Shown here: positions 34,374 to 44,047 of the stretch, one piece after another
Layout: each line of letters starts with the position of its first letter
Position numbering within the stretch: the stretch's first letter is position 1
Assembly (NCBI RefSeq): GCF_019977235.1
Contig: NZ_AP024646.1
Location: 4,154,001 to 4,218,000 of the forward strand
Length of the DNA: 64,000 bases
Direction of reading: 5' to 3'
DNA from: Arthrobacter sp. StoSoilB5
GTDB lineage: Bacteria > Actinomycetota > Actinomycetes > Actinomycetales > Micrococcaceae
The notes under the pieces: generated by a model
Database searches by the model: none
Told to the model about the DNA's origin: nothing
The model's input: only the letters and a program-made list of their open reading frames with translations
Program-made: the position numbers and the translations under genes

Positions 34374-36104
34374 TTAGACGCCCAAATTTTCATAAGCCCG
34401 GATGTATGCCTGGGCATTTGCCTGCCACGTCCTCGTGGCCAATACTTCCTGCCTGCCCGCGGCGCCAAGCCGCTTCCGTAAACCGTCATCATCAAGCAAT
34501 TCGTACAACACCTCAGCCAGTCCCCCGGGATCTTCAGCGTTCGCCACCCTGCCGTTTACGCCGTCGTGCACTATCTCCCGCAAGGCGTCCAGGTTGCTGG
34601 CCACCACAGGCCGGCCGGCGGCCAGGGCCTCCACAGGTTTGAGCGGCGTCACGGCCCGGGTAACAGCCAAGTCCTTGCGTGGAACCACAAAAATATCCAG
34701 CGCCAAGTGGTACAGGCGAGCCTGCTCCGGAGGGACACGCCCCGTGAAGATGGTCCGTTCCGATAGTCCCAAGCGCCGGACTTGGTCCTGAAGCGCGGGC
34801 GCGGCAGTGCCGTCCCCGACCAAAACCAGCTTCAACTGTGGCAGTCGTGGCGCAAGCAGCGCAAATGCAGTGACCAGATCGTCGAGGCCCTCGTAGTCGA
34901 CAAGGCTGCTTACTGTCCCGATGTAAAGCCCGTCCGGGTCCAATCCCAAAGCCCGCCGCGCATCGCCGTGATTAAGCGGTTCTTCCAGGTACGCGCCGCC
35001 CACGGCGTTGGGGCATATCAGGATTTTGCTGTCCGGGACGCCCATGGCCACGATGTTGTGTTTCATGGATTCGCCGAGCGTCACCACGAGGTCCGCGCTC
35101 TGCATGACGTCGGCTTCGCGTTCGGTAAAGAGCTTGTACCGTTCACTCCGGCGAGCTTCCTCGCCGCGCGTCGAGGCCCACGTGTCAGCCAATTGCCCAC
35201 GGACCTCGTAGGCCCAGGGGACGTCCAGGGCTTTTGCAACTTCCCGGGCCACCAGGCCGTTGACGAAGTGTGTGGTGGTGTGGAGAACCGACGGCCTGAA
35301 GTCTCGGGCAAGGGACAAGATGCCTTCGGCCTGCTGCTGTAAGCGACCATGCATGGATGGCTGCATCCGGGCAGGCAAGAGACGTTCGTAGCGCACGCCA
35401 TCGACGACGTCATACTGGCGCGCTGTCAAGGCGCCGATCTGCACGGGGTAACCCAGGCGGGTTACGGCCATGGCTTCCCAACCGGCGTCCTGTTGGGCGG
35501 TGAGGATCGAGTGGCTGCGCCGGGCATAGCCACTTCCGGTGTGCGGCACGGAATTCGTCAGCAGGTGCAGGACCCTGCGCGGTTGCGGTTTCACTGCAGA
35601 CGCAGTCAGCTGCGGACGCCACCCTTGGAAGACGCGGACTTCGGACTCAAGCCGCTGCCGCTGTTTTCCAGTCCCGCCCGGCTCGCCAGCGAGGACGACG
35701 ACGGCGCCACTCATGTCGCCGTCGTACCACTTGCGCCTGGCGAGGGTCGCCGGAGTCCGCGTCGCCCCTGCGGCGAGGGGCAGGAAGACATCCGCCCACG
35801 CTGGCTGGCCGGCAGCGATGGCTACTTCTGCAGCCCTTCGGGCGCGTTCGCCATCAAGGCCGGCGCGGACAGCATGCTCAAACCGACGGGTAAGTCCAGC
35901 AGTGTCCCCCGCAGCGTGGCTGGCCAGCAGGAAGAGAGGACGGGCGGAATTGGGCGCCAACCTGGCCACGAAGCGAGCCAGCGGCCTAACGATCCTGGAC
36001 GGCAGTCGGCGAAGGACCTGGAGGAACAAAACAAACGGCGACTCGGTGAGGTGCTCTGACACGGTTCCTGCAGTCAGCGCAATGTTCTTGAGGATTTGGA
36101 TCAC
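34374..36104 (-). CDS. Family 4 glycosyltransferase
   Basis: 576 aa, longer than a usual GT4 because about 170 residues precede the GT-B core. Core features: RVLHLLTNSVPHTGSGYARRSH acceptor region, HTTTHFVNGLVAREVAKALDVPWAYEVRG, and the donor domain IGTVSSLVDYEGLDDLVTAF, VPRKDLAVTRAVTPLKPVEALAAGRPVVAS with the family E.E-like segment. The N-terminal part is Arg/Ala-rich and helical (TPR-like), with no signal. GTG start overlaps the preceding stop as GTGA. Confidence 0.85.
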   Translation of the reverse strand: MIQILKNIALTAGTVSEHLTESPFVLFLQVLRRLPSRIVRPLARFVARLAPNSARPLFLLASHAAGDTAGLTRRFEHAVRAGLDGERARRAAEVAIAAGQPAWADVFLPLAAGATRTPATLARRKWYDGDMSGAVVVLAGEPGGTGKQRQRLESEVRVFQGWRPQLTASAVKPQPRRVLHLLTNSVPHTGSGYARRSHSILTAQQDAGWEAMAVTRLGYPVQIGALTARQYDVVDGVRYERLLPARMQPSMHGRLQQQAEGILSLARDFRPSVLHTTTHFVNGLVAREVAKALDVPWAYEVRGQLADTWASTRGEEARRSERYKLFTEREADVMQSADLVVTLGESMKHNIVAMGVPDSKILICPNAVGGAYLEEPLNHGDARRALGLDPDGLYIGTVSSLVDYEGLDDLVTAFALLAPRLPQLKLVLVGDGTAAPALQDQVRRLGLSERTIFTGRVPPEQARLYHLALDIFVVPRKDLAVTRAVTPLKPVEALAAGRPVVASNLDALREIVHDGVNGRVANAEDPGGLAEVLYELLDDDGLRKRLGAAGRQEVLATRTWQANAQAYIRAYENLGV

Positions 36105-37372
36105 TTAGTCCCCCGAGCATCGGCTGGCTCCGGACTGATCAACGAGGTTATTGAGTCCATGTATCGCAGGGCCAGCTGCGCGTAGTCGGCGTTGTCCCTG
36201 ACCCAGTCTCGTCCGCTGGTGCCTGAGGCCAGCCTGCTTCGGTCCTCGGAAAGCTCCCGCCATAGCTGCGCCACTGCTTCTGCGTTCGCCGCGACGACGT
36301 CGCCTCCGCCGGCTTCAATGATGATGCGTTCAGCTTCACCCCGAACCACGGCGGTGACGTGCCTGCCGATGGCCAGAACCTCGTAGGTCTTGGACGGGAC
36401 AGTGGTCTCGAACGACTTCCAGTCATCTCGCAGGGAGACGATGCACGTATCGGCTTCACGGTATTTGTCCATGACTGCCTGCCCCTGCAATGAAGGGAAG
36501 AAGGTCACGGGCGCGTTGAGTTCGCGGGCCAGTTTCACCAATTGCGGACGGCTGGTGCCGTGACCTACCAATGTCAGGTGGAATCCCTCGCCCAGAAGTG
36601 CACTTGCCCTGATGAGGATGTCCAGGCGCTGGCTTTTGCCATGATTCCCGAGGTACACGGCATGAAAGACGTCCCGTTCCAAGGCCGGGGGCTCAAGGAA
36701 AGGCATGGAGTTTAGATCGAGGCCATTGCTCACGGTGACGACGTTCTTGATGCCGCGGTCCCGCAGGGTCTCTGCAAAGCCGTCGGTAACCGTGACAACC
36801 AGGTCCGCCCGCTGCTGGACGAACTCAACCACACGCTCCACCAGGCTTTTGACGCTGCCTTGCACGATTCGCGCGTCGCGGGCCAGGTCCGGCCAGGCAT
36901 CCCGCATCTCGACGATGAAAGGCACCCTGCGAAGTCGCGAAAGTACGTATCCAGTAGCCAGAGTCGGCAGGCTCGGCGCGGTGGCGAGAATCGCGTCCGG
37001 TTTCTTGCCGCCCAAACCTATGGGAACGGACATCACAGCGGAGAAGAGTTGGTCAGCGAAGCGCGCGAGTGGCGATGTGCCAAGGTGCCGGAGGTAGGGC
37101 ACGCGCCTGATAGTTTCGCCGTGCGGACCTTCTTGGTGGGCAAAAGCGAATCCGGCCTTTCGCCTGGGCAGATCCCGCTTGCCGTTTGGATAGTGCGCCA
37201 CGGGAGCGACGACGTCGACGTCCCAGCCTGCCTTCCGGAATTCCCGGGTCAGGGACAGCCAACGGCGCTGCGGGGGGCTGTGCTCCGGCCAATACGAATG
37301 GGTGAGCAGCATTAGACGCAACGGGAATGGAGGATTTACGGCAGCCGCGTCCCTCGGGAGGGAGGTATCCAT
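36101..37372 (-). CDS. Family 4 glycosyltransferase, WbuB-like
   Basis: 423 aa. LMLLTHSYWPEHSPPQRRWLSLTREFRKAGWDVDVV is the typical GT4 WbuB-like opening; the middle has VPFIVEMRDAWPDLA and the donor half VYLGNHGKSQRLDILIRA. Toward the C-terminus PSKTYEVLAIGRHVTAVV carries the sugar-nucleotide contact region. Probably an early or chain-building transferase for the exported polymer. It starts 3 bases after the Pro-rich surface gene, so the latter is the first gene of the run. Confidence 0.87.
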   Translation of the reverse strand: MDTSLPRDAAAVNPPFPLRLMLLTHSYWPEHSPPQRRWLSLTREFRKAGWDVDVVAPVAHYPNGKRDLPRRKAGFAFAHQEGPHGETIRRVPYLRHLGTSPLARFADQLFSAVMSVPIGLGGKKPDAILATAPSLPTLATGYVLSRLRRVPFIVEMRDAWPDLARDARIVQGSVKSLVERVVEFVQQRADLVVTVTDGFAETLRDRGIKNVVTVSNGLDLNSMPFLEPPALERDVFHAVYLGNHGKSQRLDILIRASALLGEGFHLTLVGHGTSRPQLVKLARELNAPVTFFPSLQGQAVMDKYREADTCIVSLRDDWKSFETTVPSKTYEVLAIGRHVTAVVRGEAERIIIEAGGGDVVAANAEAVAQLWRELSEDRSRLASGTSGRDWVRDNADYAQLALRYMDSITSLISPEPADARGTK

Positions 37373-37375
37373 GGA

Positions 37376-38023
37376 CTACTTGCCGTTGAGGCGGGGTCCG
37401 CGGATCCCCTTTGAGCGCAGTGCACGGAAGTATGCAAGGCCCAGCAGCAGCAACACCAAGACCGTCAGGCCTTGGACTAGGGGGTTGTTCTCCGCGACGG
37501 GGGCCAGGGCTACCTTCAACGGGCCGGTGATGTCTGCGCTGACAACTGGCGGGGCGGCGGTTTTGGTAGGAGTCGGTGTAGGGGTAGGGGTTGCCTCGGC
37601 GGTGGCCGTGTCGGTCTCCACGGGAACCTCGGGCTCTACAACGAAGTTCTCGATAGCAACATCCGTGGGAAGAGCAGGAACGGGCGAGGTAGCAGGAGGA
37701 GTCACGGGAGGTACTTCCGCGGGCGGAGCGACGGGCTCGACGACGGGCGGTACCACGGGCGCGGGAGCTGGCTCTTCGGAAGGCTGGGCAGGTGCCGGAG
37801 AAACAGGTTCCAAAGTGGGGGGAGGCGAAGAAGGCTCAATAACGGGCGGGATGACAACCGGGAATGTAGGCTCGGGCGTCGGCGATGGTTCGGCCGGTTG
37901 TTCCGTGTCCGTGCCAGGGCTGGTTACCGTGGTGGCCATGGCTGGCTGGGTGGCAAAAAAGCCAAGAAGAGCCATCAATATGACCACAAGTGCGGCTTGA
38001 ACACTTTTAATTCCGGTGCCCAA
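37376..38023 (-). CDS. Secreted Pro-rich protein with C-terminal membrane anchor
   Basis: 215 aa from TTG 38023, chosen because GGGGGGAAAG lies just upstream and the chain then starts with a clean signal peptide (AALVVILMALLGFFATQPAMA). The middle is a Pro/Glu/Val/Thr stalk (PVVEPVAPPAEVPP and a TPTPTPTPT tract). The end is one membrane helix (LTVLVLLLLGLAYFRAL) and a basic tail without an LPxTG-like motif. First gene of the glycopolymer operon; perhaps an envelope scaffold. Confidence 0.7.
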   Translation of the reverse strand: MGTGIKSVQAALVVILMALLGFFATQPAMATTVTSPGTDTEQPAEPSPTPEPTFPVVIPPVIEPSSPPPTLEPVSPAPAQPSEEPAPAPVVPPVVEPVAPPAEVPPVTPPATSPVPALPTDVAIENFVVEPEVPVETDTATAEATPTPTPTPTKTAAPPVVSADITGPLKVALAPVAENNPLVQGLTVLVLLLLGLAYFRALRSKGIRGPRLNGK

Positions 38024-38201
38024 CTTTCCCCCCGTTGATATGTCGTACAGAACGCTAGTAGCGTCCGTTCCAGCGCGTCCACCCTGAATGAGGGTCGGCG
38101 CGGCCACCAACAGCAGGAGGGCAGCCCGATTTAGTCTAGCGTATGGATAACAGTCATTTGATTCCGTAGGATCGTCTGCTGATGCCGACCCCAAGGAATT
38201 C

Positions 38202-39941
38202 ATGACGCTCATTCGCGGAAGCCGTCCACGCATCAAAGTCCTCCTCGCAGCACTTGTGCTCACAGCCGGAGTTGGAGGAACCGCTTTGGTTGCCCCCAGC
38301 CCTGGCACCGAGGCGACGCCACCAGCCCAGGATAAACAGCCCCCAGCGGCCCCGAAGCCAACTCCGGCTGCCCGGGCGCCGAAACCGGCAAGCTACCCAA
38401 TTGGCGGCTATTTCGTTTTCGCGTCCCCCAACACTTCGAGAAACACCCAGAAGCTCACTGAAATCAAAACAGCAGGCGCTGACACTGTCATCACTTTTGG
38501 AACGCCCCTCGCGCCAGCTACCTTGGCAACGCTGCCCAAGGAGTGTGTCATCGATGGAGTGAATTGCGCCAAGGCTGCTGCAGGAACTCTGGAGGTCAAC
38601 CGTTATTTCACGTACTCCGACGGAAGCGTATGGAGCAGCCAAGCCGTGAAGTGTCCTCAGGACCGCAGGATCACCAGCCAAGGCAAGGCATTCGTTGTGC
38701 TGGTCCTCCCTGCCCAAGGCAGCGGCTGCACGTCTACGAACGGGAAGTATGACGTGGTTGTTGCAGGGGGTGGCGCGGCCGGTGGCATGGATCCAGCGGC
38801 TTCCCTCGCCTTAGCGGCCACGAAACTGGGCATGAAGTTCTATGCCGGCCTGCCCCTGCCCGTAAAGAGAACGGATACGGCGTACCTCCCTGACGTTTCC
38901 TATCAGGGGACACTTGCGCTCTTCACCGAGCGCTTCCTTCAATATCAGGCAGCCACAAATAACGTGAAGGGCCTGGCTGGCTTCTATCACAGCACAGAAA
39001 TGCCCGTCACCGATGGCCACACCTTCGACCCCATCCTGGATCTGTACCGGATGCAGAACCAGGCCATCCATCGAATCTTCCCCACGCGCGGCGCAATCAT
39101 TAGTCCCTACCTTGACGCGCGGGTCAGCGCTTTCAGTATCAGCCTGACGGAGGCTCGAAACGGGATCCGCAGAATTGCCCAAACGGCCAGCGGACTCATT
39201 CTGAACATCGCCATCCAAGACGGCATGGGAACCGGCAAGGGAGGAGCGTTTCAGTCGAACGAAGCGAACTCGGCGGTGGACCGCTATGCGGAGAGCATCG
39301 TAGGTAAGGGCTCGTGGAGCAGTAAGTACGTGGCACCTATTCGGGATTATTTCCTGGCAGCTGCTGCGGGCATTTCCGGAACGGGCGCAGTTCTGTGGGC
39401 AAACTTGGAGGGCATGGCTCCGGCCACAGCCTCCAACCCTTGCGGTGACAGTCTCCGCGGGCAAAGCTCCAAAGCCAGGATCGATCGGCAGCTTCAACAG
39501 CTTTCCAACGCGCAGAAGATCATTTCTTTCATGTGGGATTCGTATTACACCTGCGTTGGTGCGGGCGTTCCCCTCAAAGCCCAGGTGGAGGCTGGAATTG
39601 CAACGCCAATTATTACCGACGCGACTTTTGACGCATCCACCGGCCAAGTGCGGATAACAGGCTTCAATCTTTCAGGTGGCAACGCCCAAGTGAAGTGGAC
39701 CACCAAAGGCGGGCAACGCGTCGTGAAAACCGTGAAGCCCACAAGCACAAATACCGCGTACGGAGTCCAGAGCGGCATGAACCCGGAACTGGAAATGATC
39801 CTCGTGAATGTTGGCAAAACAACCCTGGCTGCCGGCCGTTACTACACCGTCAATGTCACCAACCAATGGGGTGCGGAAAACGACGCTTTCTATTCGCAAC
39901 GCATCTACACAGAGCAGTCTTCCCGGGGCACCAAAGGCTAG
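38202..39941 (+). CDS. Secreted DUF4434-like protein, putative glycoside-hydrolase fold (paralogue 2)
   Basis: 579 aa. Signal peptide followed by a Pro/Ala linker (about 40-65), then the same domain as the 21381-23033 protein: YPIGGYFVFASPNTS, DTVITFGTPLAPATL, MKFYAGLPLPVKRTD, GLAGFYHSTEMPV, IAIQDGMGTGKGGAF, FMWDSYYTC, and a C-terminal beta domain. Conserved acids include the Glu of STEMPV, aligned with YEMPV in paralogue 1, and the Asp of QDGMGTG. ATG 38202 has AAGGA 5 bases upstream. Divergent from the operon; possibly trims or remodels the polymer outside the cell (inference). Confidence 0.77.
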   Translation: MTLIRGSRPRIKVLLAALVLTAGVGGTALVAPSPGTEATPPAQDKQPPAAPKPTPAARAPKPASYPIGGYFVFASPNTSRNTQKLTEIKTAGADTVITFGTPLAPATLATLPKECVIDGVNCAKAAAGTLEVNRYFTYSDGSVWSSQAVKCPQDRRITSQGKAFVVLVLPAQGSGCTSTNGKYDVVVAGGGAAGGMDPAASLALAATKLGMKFYAGLPLPVKRTDTAYLPDVSYQGTLALFTERFLQYQAATNNVKGLAGFYHSTEMPVTDGHTFDPILDLYRMQNQAIHRIFPTRGAIISPYLDARVSAFSISLTEARNGIRRIAQTASGLILNIAIQDGMGTGKGGAFQSNEANSAVDRYAESIVGKGSWSSKYVAPIRDYFLAAAAGISGTGAVLWANLEGMAPATASNPCGDSLRGQSSKARIDRQLQQLSNAQKIISFMWDSYYTCVGAGVPLKAQVEAGIATPIITDATFDASTGQVRITGFNLSGGNAQVKWTTKGGQRVVKTVKPTSTNTAYGVQSGMNPELEMILVNVGKTTLAAGRYYTVNVTNQWGAENDAFYSQRIYTEQSSRGTKG

Positions 39942-40006
39942 CTCCGGATCTGGCATGTTTGTCCATTTGTTAGAATCGACTCTGCTGCTGCCAACTCTAG
40001 GAATAC

Positions 40007-41062
40007 ATGACGCATCCCCTTGATACCGAAGCCGTTGCGACAGACTCCCGTCCGCGACGTCAAAAGAGCTCCAAAAAGACGGCTCGAAACGTACTCCTCG
40101 GCTTCGCGGCAGCCGTGGTGGTCATAGGCCTAGTCTGCGGCGCCTATATCTACAATCTCGCGCAGACGTTCAACAACGGGACCACCAAGATCGAGAATGC
40201 TTTCCCGGACGAGGCGACGCGACCCACCAAGAACGTCACGGGTGCCATGAACGTCCTTGTCATGGGCAAGGACAAGAACGCGGACAGGTCAGTGGACACG
40301 GATGACTCCGCCCCGACAGACCAGCGGACCGACACTCTGATCTGGGTCCACATCCCGGCGGACCGCAAGAACGTCTTCGCAGTTTCCATCATGCGTGACA
40401 CTTGGGTGAACATTCCGGGTCATGGCGAAGCGAAGATCAATGCCGCCATGGCTCAGGGCGGCGTTGCCCTGACCGTTCAGACCGTGGAGTCGCTCTTCCA
40501 GCAGCGCATCGACCACGTTGCGATGGTGGACTTCGAGGGCTTCAAGGGACTGACCGATGCGCTGGGCGGCGTGGAAGTCAACATCAAGCAGGGATTCACC
40601 CCCAGCGTGCTGAAGGGCAAGGTCACCTTCCAGGCGGGCAAGAACATGCTCGACGGCGAGAAGGCGCTGGCTTTTGTGCGTGAGCGGAAGTCGTTCCCTG
40701 ATTCCGATTACACGCGCGTCAAGAACCAGCAGCTCTTCCTCAAGGCCGTCATCAGCAAGACGATCTCCCGGGACACCCTCACCAACCCGGTGAAGGTCAA
40801 CAACATGGTGGACGCGATCTCCCCTTACATCAGCGTTGATAAGGACTTCGACGCCGCCACCATCGGTGGACTCGCTCTACAGTTCAAAGATCTCCGCGAG
40901 AAGGACACCATCATGTTCACCCTGCCCAACCTGGGCGTGGGCACGTCAATGGATGGTCAGTCGATCGTGCTGGCGGACAATGCCGCCATTTCGGAAATCG
41001 CCACAGCCATTGGCCAGGACAAGCTTGCAGCCTACGTGACAGCCAAGGGCTTGGGGAGCTAA
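40007..41062 (+). CDS. LytR-CpsA-Psr (LCP) family glycopolymer ligase
   Basis: 351 aa. Short cytoplasmic Arg/Lys-rich start, one membrane helix (VLLGFAAAVVVIGLVCGAYIY), then the extracellular LCP domain with VLVMGKDKN, the Arg/Asp-rich QRTDTLIWVHIP, SIMRDTWVNIPGHGEAKINAA, FVRERKSFPDSDYTRVKNQQ. LCP enzymes move lipid-linked teichoic, teichuronic or capsular polymers onto peptidoglycan. It follows the DUF4434-like gene by 65 bases and has AGGAA upstream of its ATG, so it probably shares that transcript. Confidence 0.93.
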   Translation: MTHPLDTEAVATDSRPRRQKSSKKTARNVLLGFAAAVVVIGLVCGAYIYNLAQTFNNGTTKIENAFPDEATRPTKNVTGAMNVLVMGKDKNADRSVDTDDSAPTDQRTDTLIWVHIPADRKNVFAVSIMRDTWVNIPGHGEAKINAAMAQGGVALTVQTVESLFQQRIDHVAMVDFEGFKGLTDALGGVEVNIKQGFTPSVLKGKVTFQAGKNMLDGEKALAFVRERKSFPDSDYTRVKNQQLFLKAVISKTISRDTLTNPVKVNNMVDAISPYISVDKDFDAATIGGLALQFKDLREKDTIMFTLPNLGVGTSMDGQSIVLADNAAISEIATAIGQDKLAAYVTAKGLGS

Positions 41063-41386
41063 CAGAACCGGGCCGCGAGGACTTCAACCTCGACCGAAGA
41101 TCTGTACAATTTCTGTACGTAAATACGGTCGCGTTGCTGGTAAGCCCATGACAGGCTCAATCATAGAAGCCGTCACGCAGACCAAGGCTGGCTTATCCAC
41201 GTCGTTCTCCATAGGCTCTTAGCCGGATCATGGTGGCGGCATTAAGCCCGTTCAGTTTGCCAGGATTGGCGGGCGGCCGAAGTCCTCACCGCGCAAGGAA
41301 AAGGCCCCTCCCAGCAACCAGCCGAGAAGGTCGATCGCTTGTTGTAACGGGCATAACAGGTCTTATGTTGCCCATATCATTGGGCC
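41063..41386 (+). promoter_or_regulatory. Intergenic region with promoter-like elements
   Basis: No gene seen. TCTGTAC recurs with an 11-bp period (41101-41107, 41112-41118) and encloses a TACAAT -10-like box (41105-41110). Nearer the next gene TTGTAA (41342-41347) and TATGTT (41364-41369) are 16 bases apart, and a TATCAT box ends 6 bases before the next ATG. GCCCA and TGGGC around the latter form a short inverted repeat. Confidence 0.35.
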
Positions 41387-41914
41387 ATGGGGATTATTAA
41401 TCGACTATGGCCAGGCATCTATCGGGATGTTGTATTGAACTCCATTATCGCTTCCCCACTATTTCCTACACCGCTACGGTGGCGTGCCCTTCGTGCCTAC
41501 GGGATGAACGTGGAACGATGCTACGTGTCCCCGGGCGTCTGGTTTGGGAGCTCAAGGGTCAGCATCGGGGAGAGTAGCTTTGTAAATCACGGCTGCATGT
41601 TCAACACCACGGCACGAATCACGCTAGGCCGCGACTGTGATATCGCCATGAATGTCACGTTTGCAACTAGCTCGCACGAGGTTGGCGGTCCGTCGCGCAG
41701 GGCCGGCGCCGCAACGTCCGCGCCTATCGTTGTGGGTGACGGCTCGTGGATCGGGGCGGGAGCAGTTATCTTGCCCGGCGTAAATATCGGGGCAGGGGCG
41801 ATAATCGCAGCAGGCGCGGTGGTAGCGAAAGATGTTAAGGCTCACAGTCTCTACGCGGGCGTCCCAGCCCGCAAGATCAGATCCCTTTCAACTGCTGAGG
41901 TACCAGCCGTCTAG
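41387..41914 (+). CDS. Hexapeptide-repeat (LbH) acyltransferase 1
   Basis: 175 aa. Left-handed beta-helix repeats (IGESSFVNHGCMFNTTARITLGRDCDIAMNV, IVVGDGSWIGAGAVILPGVNIGAGAIIAAGAVVAKDV) and the end VPARKIR typify O-acetyltransferases of the WbbJ/CatB-like group. An SSHEVG segment holds the likely catalytic His. Acts with acetyl-CoA or another acyl donor on a sugar. No SD is obvious; start ATG at 41387. Confidence 0.85.
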   Translation: MGIINRLWPGIYRDVVLNSIIASPLFPTPLRWRALRAYGMNVERCYVSPGVWFGSSRVSIGESSFVNHGCMFNTTARITLGRDCDIAMNVTFATSSHEVGGPSRRAGAATSAPIVVGDGSWIGAGAVILPGVNIGAGAIIAAGAVVAKDVKAHSLYAGVPARKIRSLSTAEVPAV

Positions 41915-41932
41915 CCCTTTAGGATTGTGCTC

Positions 41933-42457
41933 ATGACTATCTGGGGGAAGATCCAAGCTGTTGAGAGTGTTGCCCGCGGCCGAAAGTACGGTTTGAGGCT
42001 GGGTCGCGGGGCAAAGATCAAGACAGTGAACGGCGCCGTGGCGGCTGGGCCGGGTGCCTTCATCGGTAAAGACACCCTTGTGGCTGTGGTCGGCAAGGGA
42101 TCGCCAGCGGCTTTGAGCATTGGTGCCAGGACTCGAATTGGCGCCCAATCTGTCATCAACGTTGCCGGTGCAGTCGAAATTGGCGAAGCGTGCGAAATCT
42201 CGTGGCGGGTCCAGATCCTCGACTCGGACTTCCACTCACTCACCTATGAGGACCGGCGAACCAGCAACCCCATCAAGCCCATCAAGATCGGTAACCACGT
42301 GCTTATTGGCACAGGAGTGATCATCCTCAAAGGCGTCACTATCGGTGACGGCGCCGTGATTGCAGCCGGGTCTGTCGTGTCCAAGGACGTACCCGCGAAT
42401 ACCGTGGTGGCAGGCAACCCTGCAGTGCCAGTTACCCGCGTCACGAACTGGGTGTAG
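41933..42457 (+). CDS. Hexapeptide-repeat (LbH) acyltransferase 2
   Basis: 174 aa from ATG 41933 (AGGA eight bases upstream; a GTG two codons earlier is less well spaced). LbH coils: [67 protein letters not shown]; the likely catalytic His is in DSDFHSL. Same strand and 18 bases after acyltransferase 1, so co-transcribed. TAGGAT ends 7 bases before the ATG, so a separate leaderless transcript is also possible. Confidence 0.83.
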   Translation: MTIWGKIQAVESVARGRKYGLRLGRGAKIKTVNGAVAAGPGAFIGKDTLVAVVGKGSPAALSIGARTRIGAQSVINVAGAVEIGEACEISWRVQILDSDFHSLTYEDRRTSNPIKPIKIGNHVLIGTGVIILKGVTIGDGAVIAAGSVVSKDVPANTVVAGNPAVPVTRVTNWV

Positions 42458-42507
42458 CCCGGCATCGCCAACCTATAATGAGGCCAACTACTGATTTCAG
42501 GGGAACC

Positions 42508-42636
42508 ATGCTGATTGCTCTTGCATCCATCGCGACAGGGATGGATGCAGCCCAGAACAGGCATGGCAATGGGCCGAACAGGCCAGTCGCCAACCGGACT
42601 AGAAGACGGCGTCCTTCGAGATGCACCGCCTTGTGA
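42508..42636 (+). CDS. Possible 42-codon ORF behind a TATAAT box
   Basis: ATG 42508 follows AGGGGA at short spacing and a TATAAT box at 42474-42479. The product would be a 42-residue, Arg-rich peptide beginning MLIALASIATG. No similarity recognised; it may be a leader or chance. Confidence 0.2.
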   Translation: MLIALASIATGMDAAQNRHGNGPNRPVANRTRRRRPSRCTAL

Positions 42637-42690
42637 CGGCTGCTCTGGTTGACACGAACATCGGCTGAACCACTTCCTTTGGGGGACTCT

Positions 42691-43440
42691 TTGAAACGCA
42701 TTGCCCTTGCCCTTGTCGCTGCCGCGTTGCTCACTGGGTGCACGCCTTCCGCTGCTCCTAGTGACCCAGACATCCAGAAGAAGGCAGACGCGTATGGGCA
42801 GCAGGTCCAAGACAAGATGAAGGCAGACGCTGAGGCGGCTGCCGAGGCCAGGATCATCAAGCTTGCTTTCCCCAAGGACCGTCCACTTTCAGTGTTCTAC
42901 GCAGCGGACTCGCTGAGCTACAGCCTCTACAGCAGCACCGAGGACAAGGGTTACCGTCCCATGCTGAACGCTGAACTGCGGAAGCACGGCGAGATCAAAG
43001 AACAGCGCGCCACCAAAGCTGACGCGAACGCCTTGTTCAAAGCTGGGAACGTGTTGAGTGTTCCTGACTCTGGAATCGACTTGGCAATTCTCGAACTGGG
43101 GACCAATGACACACAGCGGACACCCGTCGACCAGTTCAACAAGGACTACTCAAACCTTGTGCGGAACGTAAAGCGCTCACCGAATGTGCAGATGATTTGC
43201 GTTGGCGCGTGGGGTGGTGGCGGGCAAGCGATTACCGACCCCTACGACTTCGAAATCCAAAAGGTTTGTGAAGCCAACGGGGGCCAGTATGTTGACCTTA
43301 CAAAGTCATACGAACGCAAGGACACGTGGGGGCCAGATAAGACTCCCACGTGGCTTGGTCCGTCTGATAATTTCCACCCCAACGACAAAGGCCACAAGGA
43401 GATCCTGGACTTGATCCTGGAACGAATCAGGATCGTCTAG
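42691..43440 (+). CDS. SGNH/GDSL-hydrolase-like lipoprotein
   Basis: 249 aa from TTG 42691 (GGGGGA upstream). Lipobox ALLTGC with Cys17 marks a lipoprotein. After a charged helical spacer the SGNH domain starts with FYAADSLSYSLYSS (block I Ser in a DSLS variant), has LELGTND (block III-like Gly/Asn) and ends with DNFHPNDKGH, the block V Asp/His pair. Probably an extracytoplasmic esterase acting on acylated wall polymer or peptidoglycan. It is convergent with prophage debris, touching it by 4 bases. Confidence 0.82.
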   Translation: MKRIALALVAAALLTGCTPSAAPSDPDIQKKADAYGQQVQDKMKADAEAAAEARIIKLAFPKDRPLSVFYAADSLSYSLYSSTEDKGYRPMLNAELRKHGEIKEQRATKADANALFKAGNVLSVPDSGIDLAILELGTNDTQRTPVDQFNKDYSNLVRNVKRSPNVQMICVGAWGGGGQAITDPYDFEIQKVCEANGGQYVDLTKSYERKDTWGPDKTPTWLGPSDNFHPNDKGHKEILDLILERIRIV

Positions 43441-44047
43441 AGGCTCAGCCAGTAGGTGCCATCGCTGATGATGGTCGCTGATGCGCCCGCAGCAATGGTG
43501 ATGCTCGTGACAGCCGCCGTGTCATAGAGCTGGTCTGAACCAGCCCTATGCAGCCTGATCGCGCCGCCGCCCCTGTTCTTGATTCGGTAGGTCAGCCCCG
43601 TGTTGTTCGCCAGCGTGGGGAGCGTCCACGCCGTGGTTGTCCCATTGAAGATGTACACAGAGGCATCGCGGGCGAGGGTGAGGGTGGACGCGGCAGAAGC
43701 GGTGACTGCCTGGGCAAGGCTGGGAGTCCATCCGTGGACTTCCCATGCCGCTGATCCTGAGGGGACCAGGAGCACAGAATGGCCAGGCTGGATCGTGATG
43801 GAGGTTAGAGACCCCGCTGCGGCGTTGAACGTGTCAGCGTTCGAACGGGTCAGGGTCAGGGGCGCGGCAGTTCCTCGGACGCTGATCCAATACCACTGTG
43901 CGTCACTTGAGCGCGACGTGGGCGATGCTGGGGCGATGGTCCATGACCTGCGCGCGTGCCCGCGTACACCAACCGGCTCGCCGTGGAAACGTGCGTATCC
44001 GTGTTTGTCGTAACCCACGTAGGGAGGTCGCTTTTAGGGACTGTCAT
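43437..44047 (-). pseudogene. Phage tail-fibre-like gene with frameshift
   Basis: The N-terminus (MTVPKSDLPTWVTTNTDTHV, ATG 44047) and the rest (RSWTIAPASPTSRSSDAQWYW ... AGASATIISDGTYWLSL) lie in different frames, changing near the GCGCGC run at about 43950. The Thr/Ala/Gly-rich beta pattern with LYDTAAVTSITIAAGA resembles phage tail-fibre or appendage proteins. The start overlaps the upstream gene's stop as ATGA, an intact sign of former phage gene packing. Confidence 0.6.

Noticed and set aside
41371..41386. GCCCA/TGGGC inverted repeat as a riboswitch or terminator
   Set aside because: Only 5 bp stem and no conserved riboswitch features; noted only as part of the promoter region.
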